A stretch of 54,175 bases of DNA, from the NCBI RefSeq assembly GCF_002699205.1, contig NZ_PABT01000004.1, positions 1 through 54,175 on the forward strand. The letters run 5' to 3'. This DNA is from Allomuricauda sp. GTDB taxonomy: Bacteria > Bacteroidota > Bacteroidia > Flavobacteriales > Flavobacteriaceae. Made by a program: the position numbers and the translations under genes. Every line of letters begins with the position of its first letter. The first letter of the stretch is position 1. The notes below the pieces were generated by a model, which searched no databases, had not been told where the DNA came from, and saw nothing but the letters and a program-made list of their open reading frames with translations. Shown one piece after another: positions 15,726-23,635 of this stretch.

Positions 15726-16442
15726 ATGTTCAATGAAAACAAACTATGGAGATCACTCGAACATCGCAGAAATTATAAACGGAAACAAGTTGAAGCGCGT
15801 AACAACAAAAGGAAGAAAACAAAAAGATATGTGACCGAATTACGAAAAGCTGAACGACGACCAGCTTACAAACGAATTAGGTTTACACCGCATCGTTACG
15901 ATCGTCAGACATACAAAAGATTGGAGTTGGTACTAGGGACTGAATCGGCCAGAGCATACTACCACCGGTCATCTGGTGGCAACAAGAACGAATTTTGGTG
16001 GGAAAAAAATTTTGATCATAATCGTTACGTCACATCGTTTGGGAGAAGCGTGTTGCGGAAAGCAAAAGAAGAGAAAGAACAGAAAGTGCGAACTGAATTC
16101 AAACTTTTTTTATCAAAAGTAGACGATTTAAGATACCTTAAATCATGGGTAGATCATTTTAGTGGATTGGGTGCATACGATGAATGTTTTAAGGAGTATT
16201 CCGACTCAGACTCAGATTCCTGTATTGATTGTGACGATTTGTTAAGTGATATAGACTACGAAAAAGTTATACCTGTTGCTACACAGTCAAAAATTTTGAG
16301 CCTATCAAAAGAATGGACACCAAACACGATACCAAACGCGTGTCCAGTTGTACAAGACACGTGTTCCTCTCCTGAACCCGAAGTGGATAAAGAAGAAGAG
16401 TCTGATTCCGGGTCAGAAGAAGAGTTTAACGCAGGATTTTAA
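15726..16442 (+). CDS. Hypothetical charged protein with basic N-terminus and acidic tail, 238 aa
   Basis: The first 60 residues are extremely Lys/Arg-rich (HRRNYKRKQVEARNNKRKKT), and the C-terminal 80 contain DSDSDSCIDCDD and EEESDSGSEEE tracts. This polarity is typical of DNA- or histone-associated proteins. No domain recognised. The coding region at 16338-16366 carries ACGCGTGTCC and GACACGTGTTCC, which resemble the paired promoter elements at 3318-3355 and lie 80-160 bp upstream of the next start. Confidence 0.75.
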   Translation: MFNENKLWRSLEHRRNYKRKQVEARNNKRKKTKRYVTELRKAERRPAYKRIRFTPHRYDRQTYKRLELVLGTESARAYYHRSSGGNKNEFWWEKNFDHNRYVTSFGRSVLRKAKEEKEQKVRTEFKLFLSKVDDLRYLKSWVDHFSGLGAYDECFKEYSDSDSDSCIDCDDLLSDIDYEKVIPVATQSKILSLSKEWTPNTIPNACPVVQDTCSSPEPEVDKEEESDSGSEEEFNAGF

Positions 16443-16574
16443 ATGCAATACTATCAATATTTTTTCTATTTCATTATATTCTCTATCATTTTCTTACAAC
16501 CAATTGCATTGGTTGCACGTGTCCTTCATGTCATCGGTAGAAGGGACAGATGTAGAAAATTTCGTGGACTATAA
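16443..16574 (+). CDS. Micro membrane protein or detached signal peptide, 43 aa
   Basis: The ATG directly follows the preceding TAA. The frame encodes a strong hydrophobic helix (YFFYFIIFSIIFLQPIALVA) then a basic tail (RRDRCRKFRGL). It overlaps the next gene by 47 bp in a different frame. Either it is an independent single-span protein, or it is the signal peptide of the gene at 16528, separated by a +1 shift (real or a sequencing error). The second reading would turn the next gene into a secreted Cys-containing protein. Confidence 0.45.
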   Translation: MQYYQYFFYFIIFSIIFLQPIALVARVLHVIGRRDRCRKFRGL

Positions 16575-16881
16575 TGTTAAATTTGCAATATCGAAACCGG
16601 AATTAGACCAAACCAGAAGGTTTAAGAATGTGGCATTAAAAATAATGGGAGTAAATGGTTGGAAATTGACAAGCATTAGGAAGGAGTCATGCGATCGAAA
16701 GGTTGGATGCAAGTTTAAAGAATATAAATACAAGGATAGAAATACAGGCGAGCCGAAGGTCACTTATTACCCGATCGAATATAAAAAAATAACATACGAT
16801 ATTGTTTACTATTGGAGAAAAGGAACGAGTGCATGTGCACATGTGCAACATTTTTGTCCTACACCTGATATGCTTAAATAA
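16528..16881 (+). CDS. Hypothetical protein, 117 aa
   Basis: Start chosen at the Met opening MSSVEGTDVENFVDYNVKF, since the upstream part of the frame (from 16348) lies inside the preceding gene. The protein is basic, with four or five Cys residues (SCDRKVGCKFKEY, SACAHVQHFCPT) spaced like disulfides and several Tyr. No family recognised. See the overlapping 43-aa frame for a possible signal peptide. Overlaps the opposing gene by 8 bp at the 3' end. Confidence 0.62.
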   Translation: MSSVEGTDVENFVDYNVKFAISKPELDQTRRFKNVALKIMGVNGWKLTSIRKESCDRKVGCKFKEYKYKDRNTGEPKVTYYPIEYKKITYDIVYYWRKGTSACAHVQHFCPTPDMLK

Positions 16882-17692
16882 TGCTTCGATTCCCGACCAA
16901 GTGTAGCAAGTATGCCCCGCTTTGTTTGCCTAGGCTTCGTAATTGCTCTACTTGATCCAAACGATAGGGTATACTAGATATTTTGATCTCTGTACCCAAA
17001 ATATTACAGATGGTCATTTCATGTGCCAAGTTTTGTTTTCCAAGTGTATTCATATGTTTATTCCATTTGTTTAATTTTCGAAGGACGTAAAGCTTATCTG
17101 GGAATGCGTGCTGTCGAAGGTAATCCACCGAGTAGTTATTTTTTAATTCATTACTGACAAAGACAACACAATCATTCCATAATGCTTTCTTGTGTTTATC
17201 GAGTCGTGAGGTGTGTTGTGTAAGCGCGTTTGTAAAGGAAGTAGATTTAAATGTTTCTTGTATGGCATCTACCGTTGGTTGTTTCTCTAGAAAAGCATCG
17301 CCTAGATCAATCTCTTCTTCCTTCAATTCATCTGACCCTTCCGGTATACGCACAATATCTAGGACAGGCGGTGCTTCTAATGGTAAGTCCTCCTCCTCAA
17401 TATGTAATTTAGGAAGCGTAGATTTTCCAGAGTAGGTACCAATCTTCAGGCGCCGTTGTTCTTTTTCCATGAAATTTTCTTTTTCCAAGTACTTCCGAAA
17501 GCTAGGCATTGCACGCATGAACGTTTCACCTTCTCCGGTGTTTTCTTCTGCCTTTAGATCTTCGTAATCGCTTTGGTATTTGTTCCAAGCAGCTAAAGAC
17601 TTTGAATTAACCTTTATACCGGTTTCTTCCAATGGTGTCACAACCGCTTTGCTACGCCGGTGCTCATTATCAAAAAATTTGATTTTCTCCAT
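16874..17692 (-). CDS. Hypothetical protein, 272 aa
   Basis: Charged, mostly helical protein with an acidic central region (residues 95-145: HIEEEDLPLEAPP, DELKEEEIDLGDAF). No membrane segment, signal or catalytic motif was seen. Divergent from the gene at 17805 through a 112-bp gap with TATATATA and mirrored ACGTAACA elements. A virion scaffold or tegument-like role is possible but is inference. Confidence 0.75.
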   Translation of the reverse strand: MEKIKFFDNEHRRSKAVVTPLEETGIKVNSKSLAAWNKYQSDYEDLKAEENTGEGETFMRAMPSFRKYLEKENFMEKEQRRLKIGTYSGKSTLPKLHIEEEDLPLEAPPVLDIVRIPEGSDELKEEEIDLGDAFLEKQPTVDAIQETFKSTSFTNALTQHTSRLDKHKKALWNDCVVFVSNELKNNYSVDYLRQHAFPDKLYVLRKLNKWNKHMNTLGKQNLAHEMTICNILGTEIKISSIPYRLDQVEQLRSLGKQSGAYLLHLVGNRSII

Positions 17693-17804
17693 TTATGTTA
17701 CGTGTTTAATTATATATATAGTTCCTTTTGTCGCTGTAGTTCCATATGTTCAATTTTTAAAATAAAAAAAGTATATATTACGGTATGCGACGTAACAAAT
17801 TAAC
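17693..17804. promoter_or_regulatory. Bidirectional promoter with mirrored ACGTAACA motifs
   Basis: The gap between two divergent genes contains TATATATA-type boxes on both sides (near 17714-17721 and 17771-17777). ACGTAACA is present just upstream of each ATG, reading outward on both strands (about 17696-17703 on minus and 17789-17796 on plus). The pair forms an inverted repeat with arms about 85 bp apart. No ORF is present. Confidence 0.45.
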
Positions 17805-18782
17805 ATGTCAACATTAAAACAAGAAAATTTAGAGGCACCAAAAATCACAGAAACACCAAAAATGCCAAACATGAAGGCATCTCCGTTGCCAGAACCAAGC
17901 ATGGAATTATCGGGTGAGACATCCGCAGACAACAAAACATACTCAAGACGCATTTTGTTACATTGTACTACCGATGCTTCTAAATTGGCAGCTGGACAGT
18001 TTCTCAAAATTAGCGATGCAGAGCGCATCTTTCGCCCAGACTTTGCAGTTGCAAACGAGACCGATAAGAAAGATTTGGAAAATTGCGACCTTAGCCGTGG
18101 CATTGTCAGTCAAGTAGAAGTACTTAGTGTATACAGCAATTGCGACAAGCCAATTGTGATGGGATTAAAATTATTCCAACGCCCTGACTCCACGCAAGCA
18201 GCATCCACCAACGATCTCAAAATATCAAACACTGCTGGGTGGTTGTACTCCATCGCAGCAAATAAATTGGGCGAACATGCTAGTCATGGCCGCGCCGGAG
18301 TGACCAACATTTTTAGCATCATGCCATTCGAGCGCACTCGTGTTTCTGGTGAAACAGGACAAGTAGTATACTCCCCATCCAATTTGATTGGAAACCGTTA
18401 CATCTCGCAATATGGGTCTTACAATTGGCGCTCGTTGTGGGACGGTATTGTACAATTTCCAAACGAGGACTTTTATTATTTAGACAAGAATCATATAGTT
18501 ATCTCCATCGTTAAAAGGAATTGGGAGTTACTCGGAATACCTATTGAACAAGAGTTACCACGTGAAGGTCGCTACTACCGCATTGATTCAAAAGTCTGTG
18601 ACAGAGTAATCTCTGAGTTGTATGATAATGTCATCAGCAAAATACCATTTACCAAATGGTCACAAATGGGTGCTGTTTTCTCATCCGATCATGTGGATGA
18701 AACCAGTGATAAAGAGTACAACATTAGCGTAGAGTTAAAAGTATCCTTCTCCTACCCGGGATTGAACGATTTACAACAGTAG
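17805..18782 (+). CDS. Putative structural (beta-rich) protein, 325 aa
   Basis: A soluble protein with a Pro/Glu-rich N-terminal 50 residues followed by a region with many short alternating strands. It ends YNISVELKVSFSYPGL, a strand that resembles the closing strand of jelly-roll capsid proteins. Balanced composition, near absence of cysteine and higher codon GC suggest an abundant virion protein. This is inference; no sequence signature of a known capsid family was found. Confidence 0.78.
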   Translation: MSTLKQENLEAPKITETPKMPNMKASPLPEPSMELSGETSADNKTYSRRILLHCTTDASKLAAGQFLKISDAERIFRPDFAVANETDKKDLENCDLSRGIVSQVEVLSVYSNCDKPIVMGLKLFQRPDSTQAASTNDLKISNTAGWLYSIAANKLGEHASHGRAGVTNIFSIMPFERTRVSGETGQVVYSPSNLIGNRYISQYGSYNWRSLWDGIVQFPNEDFYYLDKNHIVISIVKRNWELLGIPIEQELPREGRYYRIDSKVCDRVISELYDNVISKIPFTKWSQMGAVFSSDHVDETSDKEYNISVELKVSFSYPGLNDLQQ

Positions 18783-18892
18783 AGTAAAAACAGAAGGCCA
18801 CGTGGCATAAAATAACAACTATTATAAAATATAATTTTAAAACATTTATATATTCATATACATAAGAAAAAAAACGAATCTATTGTTTAAAA
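18783..18892. promoter_or_regulatory. Intergenic regulatory region with GCCACGTGGC palindrome
   Basis: A 110-bp gap. A perfect 10-bp palindrome GCCACGTGGC (18797-18806) sits about 90 bp before the next ATG. AT-rich sequence with TATATATTCATATACATA follows, then TTTAAAAATG at the start. The CACGTG core recurs in three other promoter regions of the window. Confidence 0.5.
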
Positions 18893-19342
18893 ATGGGATG
18901 TACACTGATTTATAAATGGCATAATCATCAAGTCACGATGAAATATAGTTTTAATACCAGTATGCTAGTTCCACTACCACATATTATTAAAAAATTTGAT
19001 CATGATGCAAGCAATTGGGGAGATGGCATCAAGTTAAAACGCCATGACCGACCTTGGAGCTTAGAAGACCTACAAGCTTACTACTACTGGTACACCAAAG
19101 GATACAAGGTAGACTACGTGGAGATAAAAATTAAAAACATGACATGCATCGACCACATGATTAAGAAAAAATATCGCCCGGTCTACATGCAACATGTCTT
19201 GGACTCGAAAAACCCAGGAATGTACTGCCAATACTTTAAAATATTGAAAAGTAGAGAACCAGAGTACCAAACAGTCATTGTAAAGTACGACTACTACCCA
19301 GCAGATCGAATCACGGATCCTTATCATATTGTCGTGCCTTAA
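18893..19342 (+). CDS. Hypothetical protein, 149 aa
   Basis: Soluble, unusually rich in Tyr, Lys, His and Met (LQAYYYWYTKGYKVDYVEIK), with alternating strands in the second half. No family recognised. Preceded by TTTAAAAATG. The 3' end overlaps the bestrophin-like gene by 4 bp tail to tail. Confidence 0.73.
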   Translation: MGCTLIYKWHNHQVTMKYSFNTSMLVPLPHIIKKFDHDASNWGDGIKLKRHDRPWSLEDLQAYYYWYTKGYKVDYVEIKIKNMTCIDHMIKKKYRPVYMQHVLDSKNPGMYCQYFKILKSREPEYQTVIVKYDYYPADRITDPYHIVVP

Positions 19343-20202
19343 AATTTTGTTTTAATGTACTGCATAGGGACTGCTGTGTCCATAGCAATAATCTTCCGAT
19401 TCAACTCCTCAAAGCACTGGCTCAGCTCCGGGTGTTGCACCGGGTTCGAGAACGCTGCGCTAAGAATCACTATCGAAAACAATAAATAAATGACGATAGG
19501 GTAAAGGACGTAGGTTAAAGTTGCACCGTAGGCATTGAAAAATTTGATAGGGACCGCTGCAAAGTATAAGAATACTAAGATTCGTAGATGGTACTTGAAG
19601 CAAGCTGGCTCCTTCCTAAAGTATTCCTCGTCGAGGTTCTCGGCCGCTGATACGAGCCGGGATCCTAGGATCTGTAATTTTCTATACTCGGCGGTTTCCT
19701 TGTCTTCTAGGTTCATAATGTTCAAGTGTATTTGCGTAACATTATCTCGATTACCGATGCATAGCGATACACGGCGGTTCGTATTGATACGTCTGTTGAG
19801 ACAACAAATTAAGTTTAGCAGGTGCATGCGTTTTGAGCTTTCGGCATTGAAGAAGAAATCTCGCGTTGCTTTTCGCAATGAATTAATTTCCTCAATGATA
19901 AACTTGTATTTTATCTTTCGTTTTGCAACGACAACGATTTCGTGTGTGACCAACATAAAATTATTGGCTCTGGACATCAAGCTGATCCAAGCATCGCGAT
20001 TTTGACGAACCAAATTGATATATAAAAATCCGATGATTAAATCGAGACTATGCAGTGCCGTTAAATCGAGATCACCAGGGTCATACATTTCATCCAAGAC
20101 ATAGATCCAAGCAAATGCTATCGCCTCACTAACGACACCGATGAAAATGACAAGCGTTAGAAATTCAAAGAGAGAAGAGGTTCCACATTCATGAAACGCC
20201 AT
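19339..20202 (-). CDS. Bestrophin-like membrane protein, 287 aa
   Basis: Hydrophobic segments at about residues 11-34, 52-65, 207-226 and 230-252 surround a long cytosolic helical part, the arrangement of bestrophin-type chloride channels. The segment YINLVRQNRDAWISLMSRAN after the second helix resembles the bestrophin FRTNxAYDRWWEAR region. The two late helices end in FSNPVQHPE, comparable to the conserved NPF-like stretch. Similarity is by pattern only, so other four-span families remain possible. Divergent from the gene at 20245 across a 42-bp symmetric promoter. Confidence 0.6.
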   Translation of the reverse strand: MAFHECGTSSLFEFLTLVIFIGVVSEAIAFAWIYVLDEMYDPGDLDLTALHSLDLIIGFLYINLVRQNRDAWISLMSRANNFMLVTHEIVVVAKRKIKYKFIIEEINSLRKATRDFFFNAESSKRMHLLNLICCLNRRINTNRRVSLCIGNRDNVTQIHLNIMNLEDKETAEYRKLQILGSRLVSAAENLDEEYFRKEPACFKYHLRILVFLYFAAVPIKFFNAYGATLTYVLYPIVIYLLFSIVILSAAFSNPVQHPELSQCFEELNRKIIAMDTAVPMQYIKTKF

Positions 20203-20244
20203 AATCTATATATAAACAGACACGTGATTTATATATACAAGAAA
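20203..20244. promoter_or_regulatory. Compact bidirectional promoter with central CACGTG
   Basis: Only 42 bp separate two divergent ATGs. In the middle is CACGTG (20221-20226), flanked by TATATATAAA on the left and TTTATATATA on the right, an almost mirror-symmetric layout. Both TATA-like boxes are 10-30 nt from their genes. Confidence 0.55.
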
Positions 20245-20964
20245 ATGGATATAGGTTACGATAGAAAAACAGGAATCTCGTCGATGGTTGAATATTTGAG
20301 GGAAACCGATCAAATGGGAATGGCAACTAAAATCAGAGGCATGACCTTTAAAAAATTTATAAAAAACAACAATGTCGAAAGTGCGATCAATTATGGCTTC
20401 TCGCCACTGGATTGCCTTGCAGAGAATATCACCTGGGGCACGCTACGGCGTGCATTCTCCGTCGATTCCATTATGAAATTTGGTATGACGTTCGACATTG
20501 CCACGAAAATTGGTTTGGAGCCAAGTCATTTCGGCGGTGACGAGGGATTTGATATCATCAAACGAATGAAAGCCACCGATCAAGAATTGCATGATTTTAT
20601 CAATACGATACACAAATTGAAACAAACCAAATGGTCACCAGCAATCGCAAAAGAAGCTGGTTTTAGCTTTGAACAATTGATAGAGATGGGAGGAAACGTA
20701 AATACCTTCCAAAGCATGGACCAATGGACCATCAAACAAATGGTGCTTGAGTTTCAGCCAAGCGGGGAGCAGTGGTTGCAAGCTGGATTTGATGCAAAGT
20801 GCACCGAGGATGGGAAGTGGGAAGAAGAACATTACCGAAAATTTATTGCAACCGAGACGGCGAACGTTTTGCCACCAGAAGTAGAGGAGGCGAATAAGAA
20901 GCTAGTCTCAAAAGATTATATATTGAAATTCGATGCTAATAAAATACTAAGTGGTAAGATATAA
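20245..20964 (+). CDS. Hypothetical protein with short helical repeats, 239 aa
   Basis: The start is taken as MDIGYDRKTG at 20245, because the upstream Met at 20191 lies inside the divergent gene. The protein contains several imperfect 20-25-residue units with pattern 'G(F/M)(S/T)xxxxxxxG' (YGFSPLDCLAENITW, FGMTFDIATKIGL, AGFSFEQLIEMGG, AGFDAK). These suggest a small alpha-solenoid for protein binding. Similar short helical repeats occur in large-virus proteins of unknown role. Followed after 2 bp by a 58-aa ORF. Confidence 0.75.
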   Translation: MDIGYDRKTGISSMVEYLRETDQMGMATKIRGMTFKKFIKNNNVESAINYGFSPLDCLAENITWGTLRRAFSVDSIMKFGMTFDIATKIGLEPSHFGGDEGFDIIKRMKATDQELHDFINTIHKLKQTKWSPAIAKEAGFSFEQLIEMGGNVNTFQSMDQWTIKQMVLEFQPSGEQWLQAGFDAKCTEDGKWEEEHYRKFIATETANVLPPEVEEANKKLVSKDYILKFDANKILSGKI

Positions 20965-20966
20965 AG

Positions 20967-21143
20967 ATGTCCAACATACGCGTCGAAGAAACCGTGTTTG
21001 AAGAAGTGAAACAAGAAGTGTTCCAAACGAGTTCGTTTGCATTCGATTTTGTCGAAGCATTTTTAGTATTAAGTATCGTTGTAAGCAGTTTTCGATTCAT
21101 AAGACAATATTTATATAATAAGAAAAACGATAAAATAAAATGA
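20967..21143 (+). CDS. Small membrane protein, 58 aa
   Basis: A 58-codon frame fills the gap between two plus-strand genes. It starts 2 bp after the previous stop and ends in an ATGA overlap with the next start (21140-21143). It has an acidic N-terminus (VEETVFEEVKQEVFQ), one hydrophobic helix (FVEAFLVLSIVVSSFRF) and a basic tail ending KNDKIK. Precise spacing and a coherent single-span topology give good support. Confidence 0.62.
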   Translation: MSNIRVEETVFEEVKQEVFQTSSFAFDFVEAFLVLSIVVSSFRFIRQYLYNKKNDKIK

Positions 21144-21505
21144 GTGACATCATTCGAAGTAAACCTGAAATACTGCATGGGCACGTCATGGAATTGCGCG
21201 ATTTATGCTATCGTGTCAAGCATATAGAGGAAGAGCGAGTATTAAACGATGAGAATTACATGTTGTCAGCTTGCAAGGTAATGGAACATTTAGTCAAAAG
21301 TCTACATTTACAAATGGAAAAAGATAAAAATGCATCGGTATTGGAACAAATTAAACGCTCCACTGCTTGTTTTGAAACAAATATACTAGGAACAAATACG
21401 ATTTCCGAGGATAAATCCCAAGCCACGCTCGAGCAATTGATAACTTACATTGAGTCCATAAAAACGCGAATGCAACAGCATGAGCCTTATTGTATTATTT
21501 TATAA
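21140..21505 (+). CDS. Helical protein ending in a CaaX prenylation box, 121 aa
   Basis: An all-helical, charged protein with no membrane segment. Its last four residues are Cys-Ile-Ile-Leu. This is a full CaaX motif, and the terminal Leu predicts geranylgeranylation by host GGTase-I, then attachment to membranes. Coupled by ATGA to the small membrane protein upstream. The final 11 bp overlap the 454-aa gene on the other strand, so the C-terminal codons are partly shared. No family recognised. Confidence 0.75.
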   Translation: MSDIIRSKPEILHGHVMELRDLCYRVKHIEEERVLNDENYMLSACKVMEHLVKSLHLQMEKDKNASVLEQIKRSTACFETNILGTNTISEDKSQATLEQLITYIESIKTRMQQHEPYCIIL

Positions 21506-22859
21506 GTAATTCTAAATCTGCATACTGTACACGCTGGTACGGTTTATATGTATGTTGCTGCAACAGGTATTGTTTAAAAGCAATGCGATTTATTTCTGAC
21601 TTATCTGACTTATCATGTAACTGTTTCTTCCACACTTCGAATGGTGTATGTGGATAAAACTTAATTTCCTCTTTAATTTTAGTGATTACATCTTTTACTT
21701 TTTCGGCGTTCTTCCTTCCTCCCCACGTCCACATCGCAACTTGCATCAAACGGTGCTCGGACGTAGTAGTAGTCGTGGTAGTAGTCGTGGTAGTAGGCGT
21801 AGATCCCTCTGTCATAGTTGAGTCTTGTGAATCGTCTTCGTTCTCCTCGTCCTCGTCTTCCTCCTCTTCCTGTGATTCTGATGAATCCGATGAATCTGAT
21901 GAATCTGATGGCGGCGTAGATCTCCCTGAAGATCCTGCATCATCATCATCTTTATCATCAAAAATTTTCTCTATTTCTCTTCTTTCTTCGATTTCTCTTC
22001 TTTCTTCGATTGCTCGAATGAGCCGCTGGTAACAATCTGATTTTTTCTTGAAAAACTTTTTATAAGTGATTTTCATATAATATAGCCACCCCTTTAAATC
22101 CTCTGATGTTATATTGTCGTCGTCGATCTCATCATACACCGCCTCACAATCTTTATTATATTTTTCTTCGTCACTTTCTTTCTTTTCCGCTTCCTGTGAT
22201 TCTGATGAATCCGATGAATCTGATGAATCGTCACTTTCTTCCTCACTCACATCTGACTTTTGCCCAACAAGACTATTATTAAAGTTAAATTGGTAACGAG
22301 ATAAATCATATTCATCACCATTCCCCCCTTTCGCCGCCGCTGCTTCGTATTCTTGCAAAGCCTCTTGCAAGTTAATAACTGTCTTGTTGGCCATTTCTAG
22401 TTTATACGGGACGTTATTGTCTAGTTTTATAAATTCGGTACCAAGAACAGAATGCATGTTGCTTTGCGTTTTGAGTTCGTATAACACCCTCTTTGAAAAT
22501 ATTAAAGATTTCATTGTATCTGGCGCCATAAGTTTTAAAAGGCTTTTGTAAATATGATCATCGGCATTGAGTAAAAGGTGTTCACCAGTCGGTAAATATA
22601 TTTTTAGGAATTTCAATTGTCCATATAAATAATCATGCGGGAACAACTCCGACACTTTGAATGCCAAATGCGTGAGCTGTAAAACACCCTTATCCTTTGT
22701 TTTTGATTCTATACTGTAGATGTTGCCATACACCATATCCTCTTTCGGAGCCAAACAATCTATGTAATAAAAGGCCGTAGCAAAAGCTGGTTTGTTGTGA
22801 GATAGGTAAAAACTGTATGCATCAGAAAATTTGTCATACAATGCCGACCGTGTATCCAT
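21495..22859 (-). CDS. Hypothetical protein with duplicated acidic Ser/Asp tracts, 454 aa
   Basis: Residues 1-180 look like a folded domain with a Leu-rich beta/alpha pattern and no known match. Then come two similar low-complexity blocks (around residues 205-235 and 315-350), each with SDSSDSSES and long Glu/Asp runs. Between them lies a folded segment ending in a tandem IEERRE repeat. A run of 12 Thr follows the second block, then a basic C-terminal domain of about 85 residues. SD/SE tracts are typical casein kinase II substrates. The repeats are mirrored at DNA level (GATGAATCTGATGAATC), so slippage expansion is likely. Confidence 0.82.
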   Translation of the reverse strand: MDTRSALYDKFSDAYSFYLSHNKPAFATAFYYIDCLAPKEDMVYGNIYSIESKTKDKGVLQLTHLAFKVSELFPHDYLYGQLKFLKIYLPTGEHLLLNADDHIYKSLLKLMAPDTMKSLIFSKRVLYELKTQSNMHSVLGTEFIKLDNNVPYKLEMANKTVINLQEALQEYEAAAAKGGNGDEYDLSRYQFNFNNSLVGQKSDVSEEESDDSSDSSDSSESQEAEKKESDEEKYNKDCEAVYDEIDDDNITSEDLKGWLYYMKITYKKFFKKKSDCYQRLIRAIEERREIEERREIEKIFDDKDDDDAGSSGRSTPPSDSSDSSDSSESQEEEEDEDEENEDDSQDSTMTEGSTPTTTTTTTTTTTSEHRLMQVAMWTWGGRKNAEKVKDVITKIKEEIKFYPHTPFEVWKKQLHDKSDKSEINRIAFKQYLLQQHTYKPYQRVQYADLELLIK

Positions 22860-22914
22860 TTTTCCCGGATTTTAAATAATTTATAAAGGCAAAGTCAAGC
22901 TTATATAGAAAACT

Positions 22915-23598
22915 ATGACAGACACCAACAACATAAATTTAGACGTAACACCAAAACGACCCGATGAAAAAGAATCTACCTTTAATAATTCATTCAATTT
23001 CATCAATATATTGACCTTTGTATCCTACTTGGGTTATAACTTCAGCATCGAATGGCAAAATTGGGACAAGCTATCCAACAAGTACGATGAGTCTTGGCGA
23101 ATCAATGTATCCGATGATATTGAAAGTCAAGTCATGCGTTTGGAGGAAGTGTGCAATCAAATTGATTACTTGTTTAATTTGTTCATTGCCATTTTCGTGG
23201 TTTCCATCGTTTGGAGCTTGGCCCGCTTCGTTTGCAGGCAATGGTTGATCTTCGAGCAGTCGGTCCAACCACATCATGGCTGCAAATGGTTCCTGAGCCT
23301 GATCGTCTTGGCAGTACTAAAGCAGATACAAACTGGCGTCACCTTGTTTGGTATACTTCTAATTTTACCGACCAGTTTTCTAACCTGCTACTCGGTCGTC
23401 TCGCGGTACTTGTGCACGCTTGCAATCGCCTCGTTCGTATTTTGGTTTTTCCTGAGTATGATTATCTCTATCATATCAAAACCGATCTTAAATTTTAGAG
23501 TTCGATACACCGAGCTGGCGGCCGTCGGTAAAAATATAGAAGTCGATGGATACACCGACAATCCGAAAGAGCGTAAAAATTTACAAGAGGAAGTATAA
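22915..23598 (+). CDS. Multi-span membrane protein, 227 aa
   Basis: A polar N-terminus of about 27 residues is followed by hydrophobic segments around 28-45, 86-108, 124-150 and 152-182, then a charged cytosolic tail. An acidic stretch between the first two spans carries one likely N-glycosylation site (NVSD). TATATAG lies 10-20 nt before the ATG. No family recognised. The next gene also encodes a four-span protein in the same direction, and the two may form a pair. Confidence 0.75.
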   Translation: MTDTNNINLDVTPKRPDEKESTFNNSFNFINILTFVSYLGYNFSIEWQNWDKLSNKYDESWRINVSDDIESQVMRLEEVCNQIDYLFNLFIAIFVVSIVWSLARFVCRQWLIFEQSVQPHHGCKWFLSLIVLAVLKQIQTGVTLFGILLILPTSFLTCYSVVSRYLCTLAIASFVFWFFLSMIISIISKPILNFRVRYTELAAVGKNIEVDGYTDNPKERKNLQEEV

Positions 23599-23635
23599 AT
23601 AGTATATTAAACGTAAAATATTATTCTTAAACACG

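Noticed and set aside
21682..22296. Ser-rich plus-strand frames opposite the acidic protein gene
   Set aside because: Pure antisense image of the SDSSDSSES and Glu tracts; no start context or independent features.
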